Of a stretch of DNA of 64,000 nt, positions 35,626 through 43,880 are shown one piece after another (positions within the stretch are counted from its first letter, which is position 1; each line of letters opens with the position of its first letter). The notes beneath the pieces were generated by a model that worked only from the letters and a program-made list of their open reading frames with translations, had not been told where the DNA came from and did no database searches. Origin of the DNA: Duganella levis (GTDB lineage: Bacteria; Pseudomonadota; Gammaproteobacteria; Burkholderiales; Burkholderiaceae_D); contig NZ_WWCT01000019.1 of the NCBI RefSeq assembly GCF_009857605.1, positions 1 through 64,000 on the forward strand, read 5' to 3'. Both the position numbers and the translations under genes were made by a program.

Positions 35626-36747
35626 GTGGAAGTTGACACCGTCTTAGTAAAGGTAGCAAGTCGCTGCAATATCAATTGCAGCTACTGCTACGTTTACAAC
35701 ATGGGAGATGACGGCTGGAAAGATATGCCAGCCCTCATGTCCCAAGAAACGATAGAAGCATTGTCATCTGCACTAAAGACACTTTGCTCCGATCAGTCAA
35801 CCCCGTTTGCCACCGTTCTGCACGGCGGAGAACCGCTCATGATGGGGGCTAGGCGACTGGCATACCTCTTATCAAAACTGCGCGGTGTGCTGCCTTTGAC
35901 ACATCCACTGTGCATTCAGACCAATGGCACTCTGATCACCGACGAAATCCTGGACACGTGTGCGGCCCATCATGTAGCGATATCCATCAGCATTGACGGC
36001 CCCAAGCCGGTTAACGATAAATTCCGCATTGGCCACAAAGGCGAAAGTACCTTCGAAAAGTTGGTAGCTGGTATTGATAGGCTTCGTAACCATCCTAAAG
36101 CTACACAACTCTATTCTGGCCTGCTTGCCGTTATTGATCCGCTTTCAGATCCTGCAGAGGTCTATTGGTTTTTAAAAAAACTCGGAGCACCATCGGTCGA
36201 CTTTCTTCATAGAGACGGCAATCATAGCAATTTGCCGTTTGGGAAAGAATCTTTTGAATCAGTGGAGTATGGAACATGGCTCTCGGAGCTTTTTGATACC
36301 TATTTATCCGATACCTCGCCAATTAAGATCCGTTTTCTTGATGACCTAATGAAGATTTCAATGGGAGGACGAGGTGTCAAAGAAGGTATCGGTCAAAAGA
36401 GCTATGGCATCCTGATTGTCGAAACTGATGGGGCATTGACCAAGAATGACACGTTGAAAAGCTCATTTGATGGAGCTGATAAGTTTGAGACTCATTGGAA
36501 CGTGCGCAATGATCAATTGTCAAAAATTGTTAAAACCGAAGAATTTTCAAAATACCATCGGCTACAGGTTCCTAGTGCAATTCAGTGTAAGACTTGTCCT
36601 CAACTAGCATCATGCGGCGGTGGCATGCCTCTTCATAGATGGCATGATAAGAATGGTTATGATAATCCTTCCGTATATTGCAACGATCAAAAATATCTTA
36701 TTCAGAAAATCAACACTCGTCTTAAAGAAGAAGGAGTAATTTCTTGA
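35626..36747 (+). CDS. radical SAM/SPASM peptide maturase (cyclophane-forming type)
   Basis: 373 residues from GTG 35626. The radical SAM cluster motif CxxxCxxC is at C14, C18 and C21 (SRCNINCSYCYVYN). LHGGEPLM follows, and IQTNGTL and SISIDGP are the expected radical SAM strands. The C-terminal SPASM-type domain has clustered cysteines (IQCKTCPQLASCGGG and VYCNDQKY) for auxiliary 4Fe-4S clusters. It should form C-C crosslinks between Tyr/His rings and the beta-carbon of the third residue in the precursor core. Its 3' end overlaps the oxygenase gene by four bases. Confidence 0.88.
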   Translation: MEVDTVLVKVASRCNINCSYCYVYNMGDDGWKDMPALMSQETIEALSSALKTLCSDQSTPFATVLHGGEPLMMGARRLAYLLSKLRGVLPLTHPLCIQTNGTLITDEILDTCAAHHVAISISIDGPKPVNDKFRIGHKGESTFEKLVAGIDRLRNHPKATQLYSGLLAVIDPLSDPAEVYWFLKKLGAPSVDFLHRDGNHSNLPFGKESFESVEYGTWLSELFDTYLSDTSPIKIRFLDDLMKISMGGRGVKEGIGQKSYGILIVETDGALTKNDTLKSSFDGADKFETHWNVRNDQLSKIVKTEEFSKYHRLQVPSAIQCKTCPQLASCGGGMPLHRWHDKNGYDNPSVYCNDQKYLIQKINTRLKEEGVIS

Positions 36748-37322
36748 GTCTCAACTTCTTCGACTCTTTGCAAAATTTCGAAACTCCATTTCCTCATGCC
36801 GTTTCGCCGAAAGCACTTAACCCAGACGACGCAGAGAAAATATTGCACTGGTTTGAAACAAGTGCACCCTGGAAACTTGTAGAGGAATCTTTCTATGAGC
36901 AGTACGAGTTCAGTCTCAAAGATGTGACTGCTCCTTTTGATATTGCTCCATTACTATCTAAAGAGTCACTCCAGCACCTCACTCTGTTAGTTGAAAAATG
37001 GTTCTGTGCTTCACTATCAGACAAGGTTGATGTCACAGCTCATAAACTTGTTCCGGGTCAAACAATACGAATACATAACGATTTCATTCCTGGACAAGAA
37101 ACTCATCGAGTTCTTATTCAATTCAATCGTGGTTGGAAAGATGAAAATGGTGGGATGTTAATGCTATTTGGCAGCATGAATCCTACTGACATAAAAAAAG
37201 TATACCGGCCAGCCCACAATAGTGGCGTGGCTTTCGAAATCTCAAAAAAATCTCTCCATGCGGTTTCAACCATACACGACGGTGAACGTTTTACATTAGT
37301 TTTCTCGTTTTTCGAAAAATAA
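36744..37322 (+). CDS. 2OG-Fe(II) oxygenase, prolyl-hydroxylase-like
   Basis: 192 residues, the size of a single double-stranded beta-helix domain. The iron-binding triad is visible: H111 and D113 in IRIHNDFIPG and H172 in KSLHAV, with R182 (GERFTLVF) in place to bind 2-oxoglutarate. It starts by overlapping the maturase (TTGAG region, start TTG at 36744) and ends two bases before the next gene, so it belongs to the cluster. It is a likely hydroxylase of the modified peptide, but the residue is unknown. Confidence 0.82.
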   Translation: MSLNFFDSLQNFETPFPHAVSPKALNPDDAEKILHWFETSAPWKLVEESFYEQYEFSLKDVTAPFDIAPLLSKESLQHLTLLVEKWFCASLSDKVDVTAHKLVPGQTIRIHNDFIPGQETHRVLIQFNRGWKDENGGMLMLFGSMNPTDIKKVYRPAHNSGVAFEISKKSLHAVSTIHDGERFTLVFSFFEK

Positions 37323-37323
37323 A

Positions 37324-38184
37324 ATGCTTTTTAAAAAAAATGATTTCGAATTTTACGCTTTACCACCTTGGTGGCCGGGTATAGCCGAGAAATTAGCCAA
37401 CGATAAATGGGAGTTTCTGTGTAGCCTTGGTATAACAGAAAAAAATTACTCAACTGATTTTTTTCTAAAAGCGCTAGATTATTCAAATAAAGAAACCAGT
37501 CATATTAGTGCGCCACTTGACGACGGCGCCCCATGTGTCACGAAAATGGAATTTCTCGCTGATAATTCGAAGAGAAAACTGTCGGAAAATGGTTTGGAAT
37601 TCTATACTAATGAAGATTTTTTACGCCTTAAACTAGAAGAAGTGATATTTTTAGCATTCGAGAAAATACGGATAATTCCGAGCTTGTATGAAAGTACGAA
37701 GCTGCTCGCAAAAAATATTGTTCTTTTAAAACCTCAAGATAATTTTTCTGATACTAGTTACAGCTCCCCCAAGATACCCTTTACTATATTTATATCCATT
37801 CCTCGTGATAGAGTTGAAAATATTGAAATACGGGTTGCAGAGTCTATCATCCATGAATGCATGCATCTCCAACTGACCTTGTTAGAAGAGCGTATGCCTT
37901 TAATTATCGGTGATACGGAACGATATTTTTCACCGTGGAAGGGAGAGCGGCGTAATTCTTCCGGCATACTTCATGCCTTGTATGTATTTTCGGTAATTTT
38001 ACATTGGATAAAAGCGTTTCCATCACAGGACAGAGATATTGAATATATAAACCGTCGAGTAAAGCAGATATTATTAGAAGTGTCTCAAATTGAAGAAATA
38101 AAATACTCTAACGATTTGACTCCACTAGCACAAATGATAGCTCGATATCTTCTTGACTACCTCCCGACCGATGGTGCAATCTGA
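37324..38184 (+). CDS. HExxH-motif putative peptide beta-hydroxylase
   Basis: 286 residues. The motif HECMH (H177, E178, H181) sits in ESIIHECMHLQLTLLEE, followed by a helical C-terminus. Proteins with this motif beside RiPP maturases are annotated as 2OG-dependent HExxH-type peptide beta-hydroxylases rather than proteases. The gene is strikingly AT-rich compared with the chromosome. It is the last gene of the cluster. Its final 28 bases overlap the convergent Sel1-DUF2971 gene. Confidence 0.72.
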   Translation: MLFKKNDFEFYALPPWWPGIAEKLANDKWEFLCSLGITEKNYSTDFFLKALDYSNKETSHISAPLDDGAPCVTKMEFLADNSKRKLSENGLEFYTNEDFLRLKLEEVIFLAFEKIRIIPSLYESTKLLAKNIVLLKPQDNFSDTSYSSPKIPFTIFISIPRDRVENIEIRVAESIIHECMHLQLTLLEERMPLIIGDTERYFSPWKGERRNSSGILHALYVFSVILHWIKAFPSQDRDIEYINRRVKQILLEVSQIEEIKYSNDLTPLAQMIARYLLDYLPTDGAI

Positions 38185-40286
38185 TAGTTAACATTGGAGT
38201 ATGCTACCTCACAAGCACCTTCCCAACCTCGGGTTGTTAGCGCATGTCTCAGCGCCATAGCTACTGACGTTTTATTCTCAACAGTAGGCCCAATAATTAT
38301 TTTAGAGCTAGGCGTGGAAAAAAATAATGTCTGAGTTTCCATATACAATCTGGTGGGAAAGCGACTGCTGTCTCGCTTAACTTCAGGGCTATTTAATTTT
38401 TGCGCTTTTACAAATCGAACTTCCCTTTCTGTTTTGTAATCTTCGCTCTTGTAGAGGAACAGTAACTCATTTGCAATGGTTCTCACTAATTTAAATATTT
38501 TTTCCTTCTTTTCTGTAGGGACGTTACTCAATGTTTTCTTAATTATTTCAAGCTGTGGTGATAGCGACTCAAGAACATTTTTTGCATCTTGGTCACTATA
38601 TAGCACTTTATATAGTGTAGGCATAACGCTAAGCTTTCTCTTGTTTGCCCAAGTTTCCATTAATGAATGGTCCGAGTTTTTTGGGAAAACGGAAAAAGGC
38701 GTGACTATAGCAAAACCTTTTCCATTATCAGTATAGGCCCGCCATAGGTCGAGTTGATCTGGGGCAAGTGAAAAAGAACCTATATAAACAAAATGCTCTT
38801 CAGTAAGAATGTCATCTTTATAAAAAGTTGCTGGGCCAAATTCTTTTAATGGATTGTTAGAATCCAAGTCCAAATATAGTCGGCGTCCCTCTTTCGGGTC
38901 ATTGAAATAAGCGAAATTATACATTCGCATTAAGTTTTTACTCTCTTCCGTGGATGGATCTAACATGCCTTCAAGTGCAGCATTGCCTGTATAATGAGCA
39001 ATGCCATCTTTTGCATCTTCCTCGCTTACGGAGTGGTTTATTTCGCGGTACTCATATACTTGTCGCCGAAACTCTACTAATGCATCTTGGATTGCATTTG
39101 CTTTCTTTGACGAAAAATCGCACTCACGAATTTGTAGTCGATAAAAAGCTTCATCTGAACCAGCGTCTGCCGCATCCTGCAATTGTGCAGCATATGTAGG
39201 TGACGATTTATTTGCCAACTCATACATTGCGTTTGGATGGCGAACTTTTTTAGCAAGTTTCAAGGTATCTAGATATTGAACCTTATCCACCTTGGCACCT
39301 ATGCCATCCCTGAATGCTTCGGCTAGCTCAAAAACCACATTTGCGAATTCAGGAAATGATCTTGCTGAATTTGAATACTCTACGTCGATGATATGAACAA
39401 TCTTTTTCAGCCAATTAAATCTTGGCTTGCTTCCTTTTCGAAGAGTATTTTTATATTGTAAAATAATGAAAAGAAGGTCTTCTGGAACGTTAGATTCTTC
39501 TTCAAGAATTTGATTGGATGTAGTGTCAGATGCGGCGGCCTCCGCATCCGAAAAGACCTGTAGAGCAGCAGAAGCTGCTTCCCTCAAAATATTGTTTGCG
39601 TCTTTTAATGGCCGCTGATTTGTTTTGTAGGCATCAGAGAGAGCCTTTAAGGCACGAGGAAGATCTTCTGATGCACCATCGCGTTTTTTTGTATCAGCAA
39701 GTTCAGCACGGGCGGCACTTTCTGCACGCTCAGCCCATTTCAATTGAAGCTTAATATCGCGTGAAGTATGACGGCCCGTCGCATAGTCCCTGGAGAGGTC
39801 GATCATAGCGACCGCTCCCTGAGCTTCGGCCATCAACCTCGTCCAATGGCTAGCTTTACCGGCATCTGGCTTTCCGTATTTCGGCTTTTGATAGCTTTCT
39901 GACAATACTCGCATGGCTTCCCGCCCGTCGGGTGCAGACGCAGCTTTTTCCATCCAATCTCTAAAATCTTTAATGTTGGGCAGCGTCCCGCTACCATCTC
40001 GGTATGCGATCGCCAGTTCAAAGTACGCCCAAACATATTTTTGATCAGCTGCTTTTTTTAACCATTCAAACGCCATTATTGCATTGGGTTCTGTTCCGAA
40101 TCCTTGCTTATATGCATTAATTACCCATTCCATTGCTTCAGGAAGTCCGTAAATGGCGGCTTCTCGCGCCCAGTTAAATTGTTGAATTGAGTCGCCTGCA
40201 CGCTCGCGAAGGCCGTGTTCGTAAAATTGCCTATGTTTCTTTGTTGAAATTTTCTCGATCAAGTAGGAAAAGCTTTCCATTGTCAT
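38157..40286 (-). CDS. Sel1-repeat protein with C-terminal DUF2971 domain
   Basis: 709 residues, no membrane helix. The N-terminal part has Sel1-like helical repeats (YGLPEAMEWVINAYKQGFGT, AFEWLKKAADQKYVWAYFEL). A low-complexity Ala/Ser/Glu stretch follows, then more helical repeats (about 320-400), and a DUF2971-like domain (about 440-700, with HYTGNAALEGML, FAYFNDPKEG, LWRAYTDNGKGFAIV and EREVRFV). DUF2971 proteins are poorly known and turn up in phage-defence and toxin contexts. It could be a sensor-effector fusion. It is convergent with the RiPP cluster. Confidence 0.75.
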   Translation of the reverse strand: MTMESFSYLIEKISTKKHRQFYEHGLRERAGDSIQQFNWAREAAIYGLPEAMEWVINAYKQGFGTEPNAIMAFEWLKKAADQKYVWAYFELAIAYRDGSGTLPNIKDFRDWMEKAASAPDGREAMRVLSESYQKPKYGKPDAGKASHWTRLMAEAQGAVAMIDLSRDYATGRHTSRDIKLQLKWAERAESAARAELADTKKRDGASEDLPRALKALSDAYKTNQRPLKDANNILREAASAALQVFSDAEAAASDTTSNQILEEESNVPEDLLFIILQYKNTLRKGSKPRFNWLKKIVHIIDVEYSNSARSFPEFANVVFELAEAFRDGIGAKVDKVQYLDTLKLAKKVRHPNAMYELANKSSPTYAAQLQDAADAGSDEAFYRLQIRECDFSSKKANAIQDALVEFRRQVYEYREINHSVSEEDAKDGIAHYTGNAALEGMLDPSTEESKNLMRMYNFAYFNDPKEGRRLYLDLDSNNPLKEFGPATFYKDDILTEEHFVYIGSFSLAPDQLDLWRAYTDNGKGFAIVTPFSVFPKNSDHSLMETWANKRKLSVMPTLYKVLYSDQDAKNVLESLSPQLEIIKKTLSNVPTEKKEKIFKLVRTIANELLFLYKSEDYKTEREVRFVKAQKLNSPEVKRDSSRFPTRLYMETQTLFFSTPSSKIIIGPTVENKTSVAMALRHALTTRGWEGACEVAYSNVNYQIAPSVGR

Positions 40287-40629
40287 AGCATCTTTCTAGA
40301 GCGGCACCGCAGGCAGGTGAGACGGGCTGGCCACTGGTTGCAGGTAGTAATGGCTATCCTGACATGAAAATATTTTTATGGCAACTTGAATCGCCCTGCT
40401 GTTAGTAGGCTGGCCAGGAGCTAACGAACTCTAACAACGCTCAGAGGTGCAATGGTGTCTCGGCAGTTCTGTGATGATCTGAGTGCAGCATCCCTAGGCG
40501 CAGTTTCAAAGTCCTGGTGAATTCTTTCCAGGCGTTCGACGCTCGATACGGGCACGAAAAATGGCCGTTACCTCGCGGTGAATCAGCGGTATTATTGGCT
40601 GGGTCAATTAGAAATTATTGGGCAAGCAT
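40287..40629. other. intergenic region, no gene seen
   Basis: 343 bases. It should hold the promoter of the Sel1-DUF2971 gene. No repeat, RNA or convincing reading frame is visible. Confidence 0.4.
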
Positions 40630-40925
40630 ATGAACTGCTTTACGTCTACCTATCATCCATCACCTGACAAAGGTAACCCTCTTCGTGTCGCAAAGACGGC
40701 AGACCAGATGTCCGAAGCGCTGCGCGATTTCCCTAGCGTGCTGCATACTCTTTGAATCAGGTCGACGCGGCCGCCGAATTTTCGGCGTCGCCTGAGCAAG
40801 CCGTCAACTTCGAAATTCCCGTTTTCGTCACTACGATACTGAACGAGGCCGAGCTTTATGAACATACCAAAAAGGCAATGAACTACCTTGACCTTTATGG
40901 CACTCCGTTTAAGAAGTTAAGCTAG
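40630..40925 (+). pseudogene. small frameshifted gene
   Basis: From ATG 40630 the frame gives MNCFTSTYHPSPDKGNPLRV and ends early at LHTL and TGA. The shifted frame continues from LNQVDAAAEFSASPEQAVNF to DLYGTPFKKLS and TAG at 40925. The two parts together look like one protein of about 97 residues broken by a single frameshift near 40753. The family is unknown. Confidence 0.45.
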
Positions 40926-41010
40926 CGCGGACGCCCGAAGAAGCATAGGAATGCTATTTTGAAAATCAATCAAGACTATCTGAAAGCCCTGCCAGGAGTG
41001 CGTGGAAATA

Positions 41011-41748
41011 ATGCAGAAACAAGGATCTAAAGCAAAAAATGCCATCAATCGCATTGCCGCCATGGGGACACGAAATCCACACATTACGTTGTCCGGCTGC
41101 CTATTCAGTGCTGGCGGCATCCTACTTATAACGAACGTTGTACCGACAGTCGCTGGCGCCTTGTTCGGTGCCGCAGCGTCGTTGCTGGGCGCGGGCATCA
41201 CCGAATTTAACAAGAAGAAAGCAGATGCGTCAGACAAAGTTCGCCGGGAGGCTGATGCGCGTCGTTACTTAGCAGCTGAGCTAAATAGAGCAGTCGAACG
41301 AATGCTTTTTATACATCAAAGGGCGTGTGCAAACTTCATTTGCGCGTCTACTCAAAGTGATATGCCTAACGACAAACAAGAGGACTTTATCCCACATATG
41401 CCGACACTGTATCCGGACTCGCCACAGTTTCGCGATCTCTCCGGTGACGATGCGATCGCGTTGATTGTGTTTTATGACGCACTTCAGGCACTGGAGCGAA
41501 GCGTCGAAGATTGGTGGCAGCGAGAAGGTCAATTGCCAGTGAATATTTTCAATGCATTCCTAGGACTTGCCACTGATGGTCTGCTTCATGCAAAAGAAGC
41601 CCTTGTTCGATTTGAGTTGGACCGACTATATCCGCCACGCTACCAGGCTTGGAAGCCTTTGTCGGAGCGCGTAGAGTCCGCGCTGATGGGTTCAACGCGC
41701 GCAATGGAGGCGCATTTGAAACGACACGAAACTCCAAAAGCAGCCTAA
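41011..41748 (+). CDS. hypothetical membrane protein
   Basis: 245 residues from ATG 41011 (AGGAG lies 12 bases before it; GTG 41002 is an alternative only three bases from that site). A pair of hydrophobic segments near residues 25-65 (LSGCLFSAGGILLITNVV and VAGALFGAAASLLGAGI) anchors it in the membrane. The remainder is a helical cytoplasmic domain with many charged residues. The function is unknown. Confidence 0.6.
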   Translation: MQKQGSKAKNAINRIAAMGTRNPHITLSGCLFSAGGILLITNVVPTVAGALFGAAASLLGAGITEFNKKKADASDKVRREADARRYLAAELNRAVERMLFIHQRACANFICASTQSDMPNDKQEDFIPHMPTLYPDSPQFRDLSGDDAIALIVFYDALQALERSVEDWWQREGQLPVNIFNAFLGLATDGLLHAKEALVRFELDRLYPPRYQAWKPLSERVESALMGSTRAMEAHLKRHETPKAA

Positions 41749-42146
41749 ATATCCCCCCGGCCATGCAACCTACCTGCAGATTAACGCCCATTGCGGCGAC
41801 GCCTACGATCACACATTAGGACCTGAATCCTACCACTCCATCGCACTAGCAATGCGAATTGCTGGCGAGTTTTGAATGTGGGTCGGTGCCGGATGACCGA
41901 GCGCAATAGGACGCACATAGTCCCCCTCCGCTTCCCCTTAGAGTCATCGCTGCAGCGCCGGCTGGGCAACGCGGATTTAAACGTCATCTAAGCATTCTGG
42001 CTTTTGAGCGGTTTCATGCACGCATGTCTGGAAGTGGGAGCTAAGCTAATTGTTTTTATGTGTAGTAATTCCGATCTGATCTGACAGTAAGGCCTTGCCA
42101 AAGGGTGGGGTTACCCGGTTTGAATTTGCGAGTTGCTTACTAGTGA
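41749..42146. other. intergenic region, no gene seen
   Basis: 398 bases between two convergent genes. Short reading frames occur on both strands, but none has a ribosome binding site or protein-like composition. No clear hairpin is visible. Confidence 0.4.
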
Positions 42147-42932
42147 TCATCCGATATCGACGACAAAGCTCGGATTGAAGCTTTCGTTTTCTGGGCCTCC
42201 GTCCTTAGTCATGTATCCGAAAGGATTGCACACCACACGGCATTGGCCAATCTTATAGTCAAAAGATTCGTGCATATGTCCATGCACCCATAGAGTCGCC
42301 TTCGAGGCTACATCGTCCAAGTTCGATGCGTACGAAGACGAAGTTAGATCGTTCGCGTACTGGCTTGGTACCGATTGCATAGAAGGTGCCATGTGGGTGA
42401 CCACCACGGTTGGGCCGGCATGCGATTCGGCGAGCCTTTCAGCGAGCCAGCCTTTGTGCTTTTCATGAAAATACGCCGTATCCCTCGCTCGAAGCTTGCC
42501 ATACCCTTTGCTGGCAAGTCTGATGCGCCGGTAGTCCGTCATCACTTCTTCCGACTTTGTCATGGCAAAGTATCGCTGGTCATCGCCGAATAATTTGAAG
42601 TCGGTCCATAAGGCGGCCCCCAGAAATCGTACGTTGCCGACGACATGCTCATCGCAATCGAGAAACTTAACATTGTCGGTTGCGGCGCCAGCTTCCCTGA
42701 TCTTTTCAATTTCGTTATCGAGGTTATGGCCGTAACCTTCATGATTGCCATGTACGTAGATGACAGGCGTGCCATGAAACGCCTCGGCGGCCCATTGTAC
42801 GGCCCGTACGCCACTTGTATCGATATCGCCAGCCAGGACAACGACGTCCGGCTGACTTTCGGCGGGAGCGAATGTAACCTGGTGCTTCTTCCAGAATTCG
42901 CGATGTAGATCAGAGAGAATGAGTAGGCGCAT
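42147..42932 (-). CDS. calcineurin-like metallophosphoesterase
   Basis: 261 residues from ATG 42932. The metal-binding motifs are complete: SDLHREF (D8, H10), LAGDIDTSG, GNHEGYG, VVVTHMAP and VHGHMHES. The substrate is unknown; it could be a nucleotide, nucleic acid or phosphoprotein. The upstream in-frame extension to 43031 adds 33 residues without homology and overlaps the next gene. It may be cotranscribed with the membrane protein at 42961. Confidence 0.88.
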   Translation of the reverse strand: MRLLILSDLHREFWKKHQVTFAPAESQPDVVVLAGDIDTSGVRAVQWAAEAFHGTPVIYVHGNHEGYGHNLDNEIEKIREAGAATDNVKFLDCDEHVVGNVRFLGAALWTDFKLFGDDQRYFAMTKSEEVMTDYRRIRLASKGYGKLRARDTAYFHEKHKGWLAERLAESHAGPTVVVTHMAPSMQSVPSQYANDLTSSSYASNLDDVASKATLWVHGHMHESFDYKIGQCRVVCNPFGYMTKDGGPENESFNPSFVVDIG

Positions 42933-42960
42933 GATGACGAGACCGATCAGGTACGTTGAA

Positions 42961-43371
42961 TTACTGGACCAGAATAGCGCGCATCTTGGCAAGCCACAAC
43001 TTGGCCTCTGTTGCGGAGACGTCAATTTCATGCCGAGGATGTTGGGTGTCCAGCACTGTGATCACGAGCTTGTTTCGAATCTGTCTGCCGTTTCGGTCGA
43101 GGTACTCATAAGTCCATCCGTCGATCTGGGCATAAGAGTAACGATGCAGCATTGGCCCGACGATGATCGCCATCTCACGGAGGGTGTCATCAAAAACCAC
43201 GACGGTTGTGCTTCGGACCCGATGATCAATCCTAAAACCACCAGCAAGGAGCTCTGCAAGGAGGCGCCGCTGCGCCAGATCATGCCGGATAAATGCCCAA
43301 ATAATCCATAAAACTAGCGCTCCCCCGCCTCCATACATCACGAAGTACCAAACCCCATCGCTTGCCGTCAT
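42961..43371 (-). CDS. small hypothetical membrane protein
   Basis: 136 residues from ATG 43371, preceded by AAGGA. One N-terminal membrane helix (about 7-28, YFVMYGGGGALVLWIIWAF) is followed by a soluble beta-rich domain with IDGWTYEYLDRNGR and HEIDVSATEAKLW. The family is not recognised. It diverges from the HTH regulator gene; the intervening 87 bases hold the operator palindrome. Confidence 0.6.
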   Translation of the reverse strand: MTASDGVWYFVMYGGGGALVLWIIWAFIRHDLAQRRLLAELLAGGFRIDHRVRSTTVVVFDDTLREMAIIVGPMLHRYSYAQIDGWTYEYLDRNGRQIRNKLVITVLDTQHPRHEIDVSATEAKLWLAKMRAILVQ

Positions 43372-43432
43372 TGTATTTTCCTTAAAAATTCACAATATAC
43401 TGTGAAGACTTAATGATACTGTGAGCCCACCA

Positions 43433-43456
43433 TTTCTCCCAATATATTGGGAGAAA
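43433..43456. promoter_or_regulatory. 24-bp perfect palindrome, likely operator
   Basis: TTTCTCCCAATA and TATTGGGAGAAA are exact reverse complements and abut. The right half contains the GGGAG ribosome binding site of the small HTH gene. A second, shorter near-palindrome CACAATATACTGTG lies at 43391-43404. The layout fits autoregulation by the HTH protein and control of the divergent genes. Confidence 0.7.
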
Positions 43457-43458
43457 TT

Positions 43459-43692
43459 TTGGATCCATTGGTCTTATTCGGTCGGGTTCTTCGCCAGCTT
43501 CGCAAGGAAGCTGGGTTGACACAGGAGCAACTTGCTCTTGCGGCCGGGATCGAGCGGAACTATGTCAGCCTGATCGAGCGAGGCATCAACCAACCGGCGC
43601 TGAGGATGATTTTCAAACTGGCTGCTGCACTTGGTACAGCTCCTTCGGAAATACTGCGCCAGGTGGAGGCAGAGTTGAAGGACTCTAGCTAA
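43459..43692 (+). CDS. small XRE-family HTH regulator (controller-like)
   Basis: 77 residues from TTG 43459, five bases after GGGAG (an in-frame TTG at 43447 lies inside the palindrome). It consists almost wholly of an XRE helix-turn-helix: LTQEQLALAAGIERNYVSLIERG. The size and the overlapping palindromic operator resemble controller proteins of restriction-modification systems. It leads the putative conflict module, 188 bases before the phosphoribosyltransferase-like gene. Confidence 0.82.
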   Translation: MDPLVLFGRVLRQLRKEAGLTQEQLALAAGIERNYVSLIERGINQPALRMIFKLAAALGTAPSEILRQVEAELKDSS

Positions 43693-43880
43693 CCCGCTAG
43701 GTGATTGAGGTTCTAACAGGACAACAAGGACTATCGCTTATACAAAAAAATTGCGATAAGCACATAATTGTTACATTTTACGCATTTTCAACAGCATAAT
43801 TCGTTCAATATGTATCCGTTCTATTTGACGCTAAGATAATCAAGCAAACAACGCCGTCGGAAACCAATGCGAGGAAGTGC

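Noticed and set aside
35341..35675. Minus-strand frames opposite the RiPP precursor
   Set aside because: The plus-strand precursor has a ribosome binding site, a plausible leader and a core fitting the adjacent maturase.
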